A stretch of 64,000 nt of DNA, from contig CM076140.1 in NCBI GenBank assembly GCA_038025085.1, positions 37,385,501-37,449,500 on the forward strand, in the 5' to 3' direction. Below the pieces are notes generated by a model. The model saw only the letters and a program-made list of their open reading frames with translations. It ran no database searches and was not told the DNA's origin. Made by a program: the position numbers and the translations under genes. This stretch comes from Tetragonia tetragonoides (Eukaryota > Streptophyta > Magnoliopsida > Caryophyllales > Aizoaceae). Shown here piece after piece: positions 10,501 through 22,208 of this stretch (positions are counted from its first letter, which is position 1; every line of letters starts with the position of its first letter).

Positions 10501-13500
10501 CCTATACACATTGTTCTTGTTCTTGACAATCAACAAGTCAAAAGGCCTTTCAGGTTCTTCAATATCTGGACTAAACATGAAGCATTTGCTCCTCTTGTAG
10601 CATAAAACTGGAGATATGAAGGGACATGCTCTTATATGTTTCAAGTGTTACAGAAGCATAAACAAGTGAAACTGGCTATCAAAAGTGCAGCATTTGATAA
10701 CAATAACATGGAGATGAAGCTGCAAGCTGCTTAGAAAGAACTCCTGAACATTCAATCTCACCTTTCAGCAGATTTGTTCAATGAAAACCTTATTGAAAAG
10801 GACAGGAAAGTTATTTTTTTTGCTCGTGAGAGAAAAGTTATTTAAGAGCACATTGTGAGACAGAAATCCAGAGCCAACTGGATTAAGACAGGGATGACAA
10901 TCCCAGATATTTCATGCCTATATGAAGACTAGAAGAGCAACGCGCTAATAAAATTACAATTATCTTCACTACTAGTGGGTTTAAACGCACTAACCGAGAG
11001 GAGATAACGCAAGAACTTCAGCAAATCTTCAGTAATATGATATCATGTTCTACTGAGTTGCCAGTTATCAATCCTGATATCATGCAGAGAGGGCCCTCAC
11101 TCTCTGTTGAACAACAAGTTTCCTTATGTTCTGAGTTTTCTGAGCAAGAAATACAGAAATCACTATGGTAGATAGATGATGATAAAGCACCAGACCCCAA
11201 TGGCTTCACATCTGCCTTTTACAAAGCAGGTTGGGACACAATATGCAAGGATATTACCAAGGCTATACAAAGTACATTCCACTCAGGTAATATTTTGAGA
11301 GCTCTAAAATGTACTTTAGTTACTCTAGTGCCAAAAAAAGCTTAATCCCTCTTTAGTTAGTGACTATAAACCTATTGTTTGTTGTAATGTCTTATATAAG
11401 ATACTCTCTAAAGCTCTTGCAAATAGGCTCAACACTGTACTAGATTGTCTAATTCATCTTGAACAATCTGCATTTATTAAAGGGACGGTTATAGGTGACA
11501 ATATCATCCTTGCAAGTTGTACATGAAATTTTAAAGCATTATGGGAGGAATTGGATCTCACCTAGATGTGTTGTGCATGTTGAATTAAGGAAAACATATG
11601 ATTCATTGAAATGGAGCTTTCTTGAGCAAGTTTTGATAGGATTGCAATTCCCTATCAAATTTGTTCACTGGGTTATGTGTATTTCAAATGTGAGCTACTC
11701 TCTACTCTTCAGTGGGAGCCCTTTGGACCCCTTTCCAGCAAAAAGGGGACTTAGACAGGGAGATCCATTCTCCCCATATATGTTTGTCATAGCAATGAGG
11801 TACTTATCAAGATGCATGCTTAGAGGGGGGTTTGCAGAATGAACCAGGCTTTAAATACCATCCAAGGTGCAAAAAATTCAGACTTGTCCATTGTATATTT
11901 GCTGATGACTTGTTGCTTTTTTCAAGAAGTGATTCTGAATCTGTGAAACTCCTAATTGAGAATTTCTAACTTTTCTCCATTAGTTCTGGGCTGCAAGCTA
12001 ATGAAATTACGTTAGAAATTTATTTTGGAGGTGTTCAAGAGGGAGAAAAACAACCTATCATATAGTATCTTGGTATGCAGGAAGGTTCTTTGCCATTTAG
12101 ATATTTGGGAGCGAGTGCCTTTAACATCTAAAAGGCTCCAGATTAGTCACTATGATGCTCTTATTATCCAAAAAGTCACAGGAAAAATACAGTCTTGGAC
12201 TGCATAATTCTTGTCGTATGCTGGTAGATTGTAGTTGATCAAAGCTGTTTTATTTACACTACAGAATTTCTAGGCTCAGTTCTTTAAAATCCCTGTTGCA
12301 GCCATTCATGAGATTGAGTAGCACTGCAAGAAGTTTTTATGGACAGGTTTTTCTGAAGACAGTAAGAGATTTCTTGTCTCATGGGAGGACTTGTGTACTC
12401 CAGCAGCTAAAGGGGGGCTTGAGATCATTAATTTCAAGTTATGTAATAAAGCATAATTGGGAAAGTTCTTATTGGACATACAACACAAAAAAGAGAAGTT
12501 GTGGATGCGTTGGCTCAACGCTTTTCACGTGAAAGATTAAAAAATTTTGGATAATGGAGAAGCTTGCACAAGTTGTATGGATGATACAAAAACTCTTTGA
12601 CGTGAGACATCTCCTTGCTCCTATTATCTGTAGTGCCAGCACTGTGAAGTACAAGATGGGGGTAGTGTATCATCAGCTGCTACATGTCACTGTCATGCCT
12701 AAAAAGAAATGGGACAATTTGATTTGGACCCTCTAGCTCTCCCTAAATGGAAATTTAATACGGGCTCTGTGACATATGTTAGGGAGAGACTACTCATATG
12801 GAAAAACCAATAGAAGATTGGGATCCAAGGTCCTAACATCTGTATACTGTGTATGAAGGCAGAAAAAAAATTCAGCATTTATTTTTTGAATGCTCATTTG
12901 TTAGTGAACTATGGAAGAGAGCTTTCAGATGACAGAGTGTTCCTGCAGTTCAGTGAGAGTGGCCTCATGTTTACAAGCAGGTCATGTCACGATTCAAAGG
13001 GAAGAAACCACAGCATTTGAGCTTCCAAGCTTGCTTTTTGGGAGTCATTTACAGTGTTATGAGGGAGAGAAATATGAGAACCTTTCAGGAGAAGTCAATG
13101 ACAACGAAAATTATAATGAAGAAGCTTATCTACACACTCCACCAGAGAGCAGTGGCGGCAAAGAACAAGAAGATTCAAGAGTATTTTCTATGTCATTTGA
13201 ATTCTTTAGCTTAGTTATGTGCAGTTTTTGTGTATTGATTTTGTGTGAGGAGTGACTGTCGTAAACCTATAGATGAAGCAGGACCTAGGTTAATTAAAAG
13301 ACCTTCCTAGTAGGGATGTTAATTAGTGTGGGAGGCCTATCTATTTAGGTGTTTTATTTCCTTGCTTAAGCATTTACTTGGCTAGGATCCTCAGTTTGTG
13401 TTGTCGTGTTTTTAGAGGTAGCCTTAGGCTATATTCGTGTTGTAATTGATATATCTTTTGGAAGTAATAGAACGTAATTTACTTTCCAAAAAACAAACAG

Positions 13501-13589
13501 TCAAGTTGGTGGGGTGTTCAAAGTACACAAGTTATCAGTTTGTAAATTTCTTATCATATTAGGGTCTGTTCTCCCAACTGAATTTCGTT

Positions 13590-14030
13590 TATTATTGTTG
13601 AATATTTATTGCTGTTGAATTTTGTTGAACTTTTGTTGAATTTTGTTGAACTTTGTTGAATTTTGTTTATTATACTAAATTTTGTTGAACTTCATTGAAG
13701 TTTGTTTTTTCTACTGACCTTTGTTGAACTCTGCTTATTTTTGTTGAATTTTATTGATTCAAGTGATTTTTATAACTAGTTTGTATGTTGGTTTGTTTAA
13801 CTTTGTTGAACTTCGTTGATTTTGTTTATTCTACTGCATTTTGTTGATTTGTTGAAATTTAATTTGGCAAATTTTGTTATTCTAGTGACATTTGTTGAAC
13901 TCTGTTTATTTTTGTTGAATTTTATAACTTAAGTGATTTTTATAACTAGTTTGTATGTTGGTTTGTTGAATTTTGTTTATTAAACTGAATTTTGTTGAAT
14001 TTTGTTTCTATTTTGTTGAAGTTTATTGAA
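13590..14030. repeat. TTGTTGAATTTTG-rich degenerate tandem repeat
   Basis: About 440 bp is built from variants of TTTTGTTGAA(C/T)TT. A longer repeated block (AAGTGATTTTTATAACTAGTTTGTATGTTGG) occurs near 13758 and 13930, so short and longer units are superimposed. The 13491-13590 segment before it and the 14030-14390 segment after it show nothing I can assign. Confidence 0.7.
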
Positions 14031-14390
14031 ATGAACAGAAATATACATAAATAATTGGGGAGGACAGACCCTTTGGTTATTTTCGTTATTGTTTGAGCAA
14101 TGTGATTTGGAAGAAGGAAAGAAACAAAATGACAGTTTTAAACTCCTTTTCCGTCCAAATTCTACCAATTTAGGAAGACATGAAATTGAGGATTTCATAG
14201 GAATACTTTGCCATCATTTCTTTTCCCTTTCCGTAACTTCATTTTTATTTTTAGAACCAAACCTGGAAAATGTAACAAATTTCTTCTCCCTTCCTTTCTT
14301 TTCCTCTCAACCAAATTAGCTCTAACTTCTTTAATGCTCAACATTCCAAGCTCTTACATACACTCATGATAGCCTTCCCAAATCAAATTA

Positions 14391-14760
14391 TTTGCTTAAC
14401 AATCATTAGCCCTTTCATCAGATTCGGCACTGTTGGTTCGGTTGACTGCTTTGGAAGAGTCGGAAGAAAAAAATGGCATTGCTCATACTTCTCTTCGTTG
14501 CAAGGATTTATTGCTTTACGAGTTATCAAGGGTTCAACCGTAAGGAATTTTGGAGCATTAACCTTTTAAGTGAAATTTGCTTAACAATCATTAGCCCTTT
14601 CATCAGATTCGGCACTGTTGATTCGGTTGACTGCTTTGGAAGAGTCGGAAGAAAAAAATGGCATTGCTCATACTTCTCTTCGTTGCAAGGATTTATTGCT
14701 TTACGAGTTATCAAGGGTTCAACCGTAAGGAATTTTGGAGCATTAACCTTGTAAGTGAAA
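14391..14760. repeat. 185-bp tandem duplication
   Basis: Two adjacent, nearly identical 185-bp units (14391-14575 and 14576-14760) start TTTGCTTAACAATCATTAGCC and end near TAAGTGAAA. Differences are few (for example GGTTCGG versus GATTCGG), so the duplication is recent. Both units carry open frames on each strand, but nothing suggests a real protein. Confidence 0.85.
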
Positions 14761-14825
14761 CCAGTAATCAAATTATTCAAAAGGACTCTAACATAATCGT
14801 TCATTGAATTGAAGTTCTTTGTTAA

Positions 14826-14986
14826 CGGACGAAAACGGTCGGAGATTTGAGTACCGACCGATGTTCAGTCACTAATCATATTTCCCAACCACGATACCTA
14901 CTGTTTCAAACGTTCGGTAATCGGTCGGAAATATAGTGATTACCGACCGATTATATCGGTAGGTAAACTGCGTGATTTTTGTAGTG
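14826..14986. mobile_element. Orphan CACTA-type transposon end
   Basis: On the minus strand the segment begins CACTACAAAAATCACG (14986 leftwards), the typical CACTA terminus. It is followed by repeated ACCGACCGAT/ATCGGTCGGT subterminal motifs in both orientations up to about 14826. The matching other end was not found nearby, so this is a deleted or very short derivative. The 3-bp target duplication cannot be verified. Confidence 0.65.
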
Positions 14987-15181
14987 TTGCTTCATTCTTT
15001 TTTTATAATTTTCCAAAAGAAAAACAAGGTGGGTCTCATCTTCATTCAGTCTTTGAAATTTAAAGTTCAATGGGTATTGAGAGTCTCACCAAGTCCCAAA
15101 ATTCATTTCCCTCATAGTAGTAAGCAAGGAAATGAAGGGTATTCCTCAATAGACCAAGTAAGGCAACACATTGAAGAGCAA

Positions 15182-15214
<33 letters not shown>

Positions 15215-15583
15215 TAAGGCAACACATTGTTCTGAAGAATTGATAATTTCTCTTATTGAAAGTCACATATGGGCTATTTCGTTAAAATAAGCAAAAGAAA
15301 AAATGGATTTTTTGAGTACCGTTACTTCTTCAATCTCAATTACCCTCGTTATGCATGAATTTTTCTGTACGGTATGCCTATAATTGAATTTATTGGTAAA
15401 AATAAAATGAAGCTTGTTTAGAAATCATCTATGTGATCATGTCAATGAGGGATAGTAACAAGTAACAACAAACACATTTTTCAAGATCTCGTTAAGAAAA
15501 CATATGGAAATACAACTAAAGTCCCAAAAATTGTTTTATGTGCACATCAGGTTATCTTTGTGTTGACTCGAGGAGTTGGGGCT
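14987..15583. other. Intergenic, no assignable feature
   Basis: This stretch contains an A-rich run with a few G (about 15180-15213) and otherwise unremarkable AT-rich DNA. The lysine-rich ORF at 14972-15217 and its phenylalanine-rich antisense partner only translate the A-run. Confidence 0.5.
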
Positions 15584-15630
15584 CAATATATCTGACTTCT
15601 TTTTTTTTGAGTGAAAGACCGACAGTACGG

Positions 15631-18600
15631 TCACCGATCTTTCATTGATTGAATCAAATCTGCCGAAAGGACTACATCAACATTCGCAGGGAAAGACGAT
15701 TCCCAAAATCGACACCCTATCTTCCATGGTTGCACATGTGCTAACTCATGGGCGACACAATTACCTTCTCGATTAACAAACGACCACGACAAACTCCTAA
15801 AGCGAGAAACATAATCTAAAGCATCATCAATTAACAAATAAAAACAACTAGACCCGCTACTCAACTTATTCAAAGCATTAAACACAACTAGACTATCTGT
15901 TTCCACGATAATATTTTCGAACTCGTAAAGGGACGTAAGATGCAATCCGAACACCAAAGCTTTAGCCTCTGCTATATCTGTATCCCATCCCTCCACATAG
16001 TTAACCGTGGCACCCACAATAGGAAGACCAGCATCATCCCTGCAAATGATACCAACGGACGTTCCCATCTCCTCAATTCGACATGCATCAATATTTATTT
16101 TGACGCAACCCCAACTAGGGAGTGACCACATTTTCCTCCTGCATGTTCGCTGCCCACTCATGCTCTTAGGCACAGATTCTCTATCCAGCTCCCCAAGTAG
16201 CTTATCAACATAACATCGAACATCCGTTGGAGACCGCAACATTCCCTCAAATATACGAGCGTTCCTTGTTTCACAGATTGCCCAGGCAAACAAGCAGAAA
16301 CGTCTGAAGTCATCTGCACATAACTGGGCACTTAACTCTTCAATCCAGTCAAGAAACGAGCGAGGACCATGTCCCTGTGCAATCAGCAGGTCACTTTCCT
16401 CCCAAATCGCATTTGCTAGCGAACAATTTCTGATTGCATGAATTCCTGTCTCCAGAATACCAGGACACCAGTTACAGACTTCATCAATAGCTTCAACTCG
16501 TCTGTGAAGACCAGCCCTTGTAGGCAGGGCCTCCAGGCTAGCACGCCAAATGAATGTCTTCGTTCGTGGCGGTATGTTGCAGCTCCATACCTTGTTCCAC
16601 AACGATCTGTCTACATAAGACGATGAAGCTGTCACATCAGCCCGTTGCTCCGCCATAACACCATGATATGCACTTCGAACAGAAAAATTACATTTCTTCT
16701 CCCAACTCTAATATGGGACATCATCAGGAAGTCTATGGCTCAAGGGCGTAGCCAATATTCAATCTGCATCAATTGGCAAAAAGCAATTCCTCACTTGATT
16801 CTCTCTCCATGATTTCAGTACAGGATCAATGAACCATGCTACACGCAACGATCCAGTAAGACTACCTCTGGTAGTAATTACCTTATGCGAACCTGGCCCA
16901 GCTAGCCATGGGTTGTGCCACACATTCACACGCTGCCCATTGCCGATTCGCCAACACATACCCTTCCGAATGACCCATTTTGCCTCACAAATACCTCTCC
17001 AAGAATAGCTTGGATTATTTCCCAACGACGATGACAGAAAGTCTCCATTTGGATAATACCAAGCTTTTAACATGTCCCCCAATAAACCACCACCTCCATT
17101 CATAGGCCTCCATGCTTGTTTTGCTAACAAAGCCCAGTTAAACACTTTCATATCTTGAAGTCCCAAGCCACCTTCGTTTTTTGGCTTGCATAAGTTTGCC
17201 CATGAAATCCAGTGAATTTTCCTCTCATTTTTCTTTTGACCCCAGAAAAATTGCGAAAACATAGAGGGAACTTCATTAAAAAAAGCTTGTTTGTAGTTTA
17301 AAAACACTCATCACATAGGTAGGGACTGCTTGGGCCATTGCCTTTAACATCACTTCCCTGCCCACTTTTGATAACAACAAGCCCTTCCAACCTTGAAGTT
17401 TATTCCACAATCTCTCCTTCAACGAACCACAGAGGGCACACTTAGACCTAGCCACAATTGTTGGTAAGCCTAGATATTGAACATGGCACTCCACTTCTTC
17501 AACACCTAGAATGCCGGCCACGTTACCCCGCAAGCTAGATCTCACGCCTTTGCTAAATGAGACTTTTAGTCTTTTCAAAACTCACTTTTTGTCCCGAAGC
17601 TCTTTCATACGTGGAAAGAATATTACGAACAGTATTTGCCTCAGCACTAGACGCCTTGAAAAATAGTAAGCTATCATCTGCAAAGAATAGGTGCGTGAGA
17701 GACGGAGCACTAGCACAAATATGAACTACTGTGAGTGCCCCTCTCTCCTCCGCTCTACGAATTAACCCTGAAAACGCCTCAGCACAGAGAATAAATAAAT
17801 ATGGAGAGATCGGGTCACCCTGCCGCAGGCCCCTCCCGGGTGAGAAAGCCTCAGTAGGGCACCCATTAATCAGAATAGAGAACGTTACTGACCTAACACA
17901 AGTCATAACACGACTCACCCAATTTAGATCAAAGCCAAACTTCCACATAACCCTCTCCAAAAATCACCACTCAACTCGATCATATGCTTTTGCCATGTCT
18001 AGTTTTAGAGCACAAGATCCTTCCCCCAAACTGCTATTTTTCATAAAATGAAAAGTTTTCAGTGCCATCGTAATATTATCAGTAATTAACCGTCCCGGGG
18101 TAAAAGCAATTTGATTCAAGGAAATAATATCGGGGAGGAACACCTTCAGCCTATTAGCAAGAACCTTCGAAATCAGCTTAAAAACAACGTTGCATAAACT
18201 GATAGGTCGAAAGTCTGTAATTGCCTCAGGTTGTTTTTTTTTTTTTGGGGAATAAAACAATAAAAGTATGGTTTAAACCCTCCGGAATCACTCCTCCATT
18301 AAGAAAATCAAGAACCATAGAAGCCACTGAGTCCCCGACAATATGCCAATATTGCTGAAAAAATAAAGGACACATACCGTCAGGCCTGGGGAATTTGAGA
18401 GGATGCATCTGACTCAAAAATATGAGCACCTCCTCCTTCGAATAAGCTTGCTGTAACCCCATAATCATTTCTTTGTCACACGAGGCTCCACTCCCATCAA
18501 TGCTTCATCAACATGAGACACACTCGACGTTGTAAACAATCCTTCAAAATACTCACGCTCCACAACACCCACAGTCACGTTACCTCGAGCCAACTCCCTT

Positions 18601-19732
18601 GACTCTTAGCGTAAAGCTTTTATAACATTCTTCTGCTTTCGTGCTGAAGCCTTTCGATGGAAAAATGAAGTATTTCGATCCCCTGCAAAAAGCCACAGCA
18701 CCCTCGAACGTTGGCGCCAATAGAGTTCCTCCTCCCTTACCAAGTTTTCAATATCTCTCACTAAACGCCTTCGTTCTTCTAGCTGACTAATGCTTAGCCC
18801 ACCTTTATTCAGAGTTTTCAACTTCTTTCTTTTCTTTCTCAGTTCACGAAATAGAGCCCCGTACTCTCTATCACTCCAGCTACCTAGCTCCACTGCACAA
18901 AAACCAATTTTTTCCAAGGCTGACGGACCACCAAGGAACTAGGCCTCCTTCACTATCTCCTCACATTTCTCATTTTCTGTCCATAGTTGCTCAAACCTAA
19001 CGAGCTTTGGATTTCTACGTGCTTGGTCCTCATCAAACAGGTTTAATTTAATAGGGGCATGGTCTGATATTTCCCGCTTAAGGTGTACCAATTTCGAGCG
19101 TGGAAATAAATCAAGCCAATCATTTGTTGCCAAGGCTCGGTCTAGTCGACTATGAAAATTATCAACCCCAGGCCCATTATCATAAGTGTACATAGCTCCT
19201 ACAAACCTCACATCTCTCAACCCACAGTGATCCACCACATTCCGGAATGACTGCATTTGCCTATCAGCCCTATCATTCCTCCCGTTCATCTCATTGGAAC
19301 ACAATATTTCATTGAAATCTCCAATACAAATCCAAGGCTCAGTACGCTCATCACCCAAGAGCCCCAAAAGCTCCCAAGATAAATGTCTATCAGTAACTTC
19401 CGGCCACCCATAGAATCCTGTAATTCTCCACGGGCAACCATCAAATTCTCCTACGACAAGCATGTCAATATGGTGTAGCGATTGTGACAATAGAGAAAGA
19501 GAAAGATCTCGTTTCCACAGCTTCGCCAGACCCCCCCGACCTGCCAGCACTATCTACGAAAATCCCATCATAGTCTCGTAACTTGTCTTTAATAGGGTCC
19601 ATCTCACGCCCGCTCAATTTTGTTTCACACAAAAAAAATCACAGACGGGGCCTCCCTCCCTATCAAATCACGGAGTAACGCAACTGATCGGGGGTTGCCT
19701 AACCTCCGACAGTTGAGGCTTAGGCAACTCAT
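15631..19732 (-). pseudogene. LINE ORF2: EN, RT, zf-RVT, RNase H (mutated)
   Basis: ORF2 probably starts at 19732 with MSCLSLNCR, the usual start of the endonuclease. The endonuclease continues at 19550-18939 (IGDFNEIL, SDHAPIKL). The RT spans about 18470-17276 and includes DFRPISLCNV, RQGDPISPYLF and the FFADDSLLFF catalytic box (about 17690). A zf-RVT and then an RNase H region (INIDACR, VETDS) occupy 16656-15631, an intact 341-codon end. Stops (for example at 18939) and frame changes occur, one at a homopolymer near 18235-18247. It is therefore inactive, although its pieces remain long, implying moderate age. Confidence 0.85.
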
Positions 19733-19833
19733 TGTTCCCGGCGGGGTTGGTCCTCGCCAACCTCCACCGATTTAGAAGACTCACACTCTTCTTGCTCACT
19801 AGTGTCAAGTTCCTCGATCTCCATAAGTTGTAC

Positions 19834-21156
19834 TCACTTTGACCTACCCTCTTGAAAAGAATCGGTCATAACCACATCATTATGCCCCTCACTCCTACCC
19901 CTTTTACCTCCCTCATCTCTCACTTTTTGTGCCCCCAGAGGCAACGAAGTGTCACCTCCAGCATTACGTGCCCTAAGGAACCATTTCCTATGTCCCTTCA
20001 CACTCTTGGACATCTCGCCTATATTAGTCCTCTCACTATCATCTGCTTTAGTAGCTCCCCCCTCACCGTCAATTGATAACGATCCCATATTAGGAAGAGG
20101 AACGTTCCCATTAGTATCACCACTCTTCATCACCTCCTGCCCAGCATTATTCCCATACTGATCATCAACTACCCTCTGTGATGCAACATTAGTTGGACTC
20201 ATAGGACGAAGCGTTTCATGAGTACCTAGCTTGTTCACCCCCACAGTAGCTTCATCACTCACTTGCACACCAGCCTCCTTCTCTATCGGACACGAACCCC
20301 CATATGGGTCCTCTGCAAAGATTGTTTGACGCTTACACGAACCTGTGTCATCCCTCCCCAACTTTTCAAACAGTAATTTTCCTTGTCTCTCTCAGCTACA
20401 GACTGACGTCTTGGCACCCTATTTGGTGTCGCTCGAAGCCCCACCCAATATTGTAACCCCTGAATTTTCAAATCATCCTCCCCAAACTTTTCACACTCCT
20501 TTTCAACATGCCCTATAACACCACATGCATAACAAAAATTTGGGAGGTAACAATACTTAAACTCTAGCCATTCTTCACATGTATCTTCAAAAGCCATTTT
20601 CATCCCCCTTCTTAGTGGCTTGGATATATCCACCTCCACTCTTATATTCATTGCATTTGTCCAGCCAAAGTCATTGGAGGGATCATACGCGATGAAATGC
20701 CCCATCTGCTCACCAACAATTTTTGTTGTCTCAAGGTCCCTTCCTCCAAAAGGAACGTTGCGAAATTTAACCCATAACTTTGTTTTATAAAACTGCAGAT
20801 CGTCTGGCTTGTCAGACCCCTTTATCTCCTGTATTACTAATAAATAATTGTCAAACGTCTATGGCTCATGGTTAAGGACAAACTTCTTGTCCCCTTCGCT
20901 GAAAAACTGGAACACGAAGGTACAAGAATCCAAGTCCCTAATCACTAAATCTGCTCTAGGTCGAAAGATCTTGCATATAGTCTCCTTGAACGCCCTACGA
21001 TTGAACGACTTCTTCATTCGTAATCAGCCGTCCTGCAAGGCTCCAATCAACACGCTTATTCGCTTCTTTTATACGCTTACCCTTTGCTACCACCACCATA
21101 CTCTCTTCGTCGGTTAATCAGAGCTTTCCCCAGTCACGAGACAACTGTTCAGCCAT
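19834..21156 (-). pseudogene. LINE ORF1: DUF4283 plus CCHC zinc knuckle (mutated)
   Basis: The start at 21156 (MAEQLSRDWGKL) is followed by an in-frame stop. The DUF4283 core, with IRVEVDISKPLRRG, runs to about 20620, and a zinc knuckle C-Y-A-C-GVIGH-VEKEC lies at about 20545-20500. The C-terminal part is hydrophilic and ends at about 19834. Plant L1 ORF1 proteins bind the element RNA. Two frames are needed to read it, so it is a pseudogene. Confidence 0.8.
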
Positions 21157-21257
21157 CACAGACTTTTTGTAAAAGAGCCCCAATAAAACCCACAGAAACT
21201 CTCAATACAAGAAACAGGAACCAGGGATCAAGAGGATCACTGTCCTGCCTTCGAAAA

Positions 21258-22041
21258 TGATGCGTTAGCATCAGGTCATCAAGTTACGAGCGTGAGCATT
21301 AATGCATTAATCATGGCATTTGGGACTCTCTCACGTTTGAATGGTGATGATTCTGGTCCTAGAGGTCTTAGTGTCCTTTTGGCCACATAATCTAGGTCAT
21401 GTCCGTACAAGATTAATCCATACAAATAAGCATTTGTGATTAGTGTTAGTTATAGTGCACCCTGCATGTAATTAGCATAATTAACAAATGTAATTAGTTG
21501 TTATTTGAATTCCCTAAGTAGTTGCTGAGTAAGGCGCGCCTAAGAGCACATGGGGCAGGTAAGGATGAAGAATGAGGCTCCTTACAGCTCACCCACGTTT
21601 GTCCTTTTGCAAGGACAAGCAACAGCTGTCAAGTGGTCCAAAACGGAAGGAAATGCGCTCCAAATTGTACTGCACGTATTTGGCTCATTTCTGGGCAAAA
21701 TACTGAAGTTTCATTTTGCTTGGGCACTACTCTTGGACAGCTCACCCTTTCTAGAGTATTCTTAGGTTATTAGGGCACATTTGTGACCCCTATAAATATG
21801 TAAGAACAGCTGATGTAAAAGGCACTTGTTGATGAATGAAAATTACACGGCTGCTGCCTTCTTACAAATCTTGCGTTCTTTACAATAATCTTAGGGTTAT
21901 TTGGTGAGCAAGTAGTATTCTTTATCCATAGCTTGGTGGTTTAATCCTTTATAGCTTTGGTGGTGATACTCATTATCCTTTCTTCTCTTAATCCTCTGTT
22001 TTTGTTTACAAATTGCTAAGGTTGTAGTTGCAAACGTATCA
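21258..22041 (+). repeat. 5' LTR of the young gypsy element
   Basis: 784 bp, TGATGCGTTAGC...AACGTATCA. It contains a probable TATA box, TATAAATA, at 21791-21798. Four differences from the 3' LTR were noted: GTCCGTAC/GTACGTAC, CCCTTT/CCCTTA, GACCCC/GACTCC and ACACGG/ACATGG. The small ORF at 21550-21765 is repeated in the 3' LTR and is not treated as a gene. Confidence 0.95.
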
Positions 22042-22208
22042 TTTGGTATCAGAGCATAGGTTTAACCTTAGCACCATTTTCTCTCATCAAAGTTCTCTCC
22101 TTTCTTGTCTCAATCACGTCCAAAGTTCCAATCTTTGAGTCACAAAAGAACCCATTTACAGCCCAAACACAATTCCTAGCTTAAACACAACCAAACTCAC
22201 AAACAGAC

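Larger units (their letters stand above)
8740..13255 (+). pseudogene. LINE ORF2 (EN-RT-zf-RVT) remnant
   Basis: The endonuclease starts near 8742 (NFHFWNVRGM) and its middle is duplicated. The RT includes RGLRQGDPFSPYMFV near 11750-11790 and, after a frame change, a CIFADDLLLFSRS catalytic box near 11890-11925. A cysteine/histidine zf-RVT-like region follows near 12840-12920, and the element ends with the ERNMRTFQEK-type C-terminus near 13070. There are many stop codons and several frame shifts. No RNase H domain follows, unlike the LINE at 15601-26556. Confidence 0.75.
7788..13490 (+). mobile_element. Decayed L1-type LINE
   Basis: Domain order is that of a plant L1 element: DUF4283-type ORF1, endonuclease, reverse transcriptase, zf-RVT and a short C-terminus without RNase H. 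It is cut at its 5' end by the LTR ending at 7787. It contains a tandem duplication (9067-10082 and 10083-about 10500), a 3x52-bp repeat and a solo LTR (9342-9821). There are many stops and frameshifts, so it is non-functional. No clear poly(A) tail or target duplication was identified at the 3' end, which is placed by loss of similarity. Confidence 0.8.

Noticed and set aside
15060..15266. Phenylalanine-rich ORF
   Set aside because: A direct translation of a homopolymer run.
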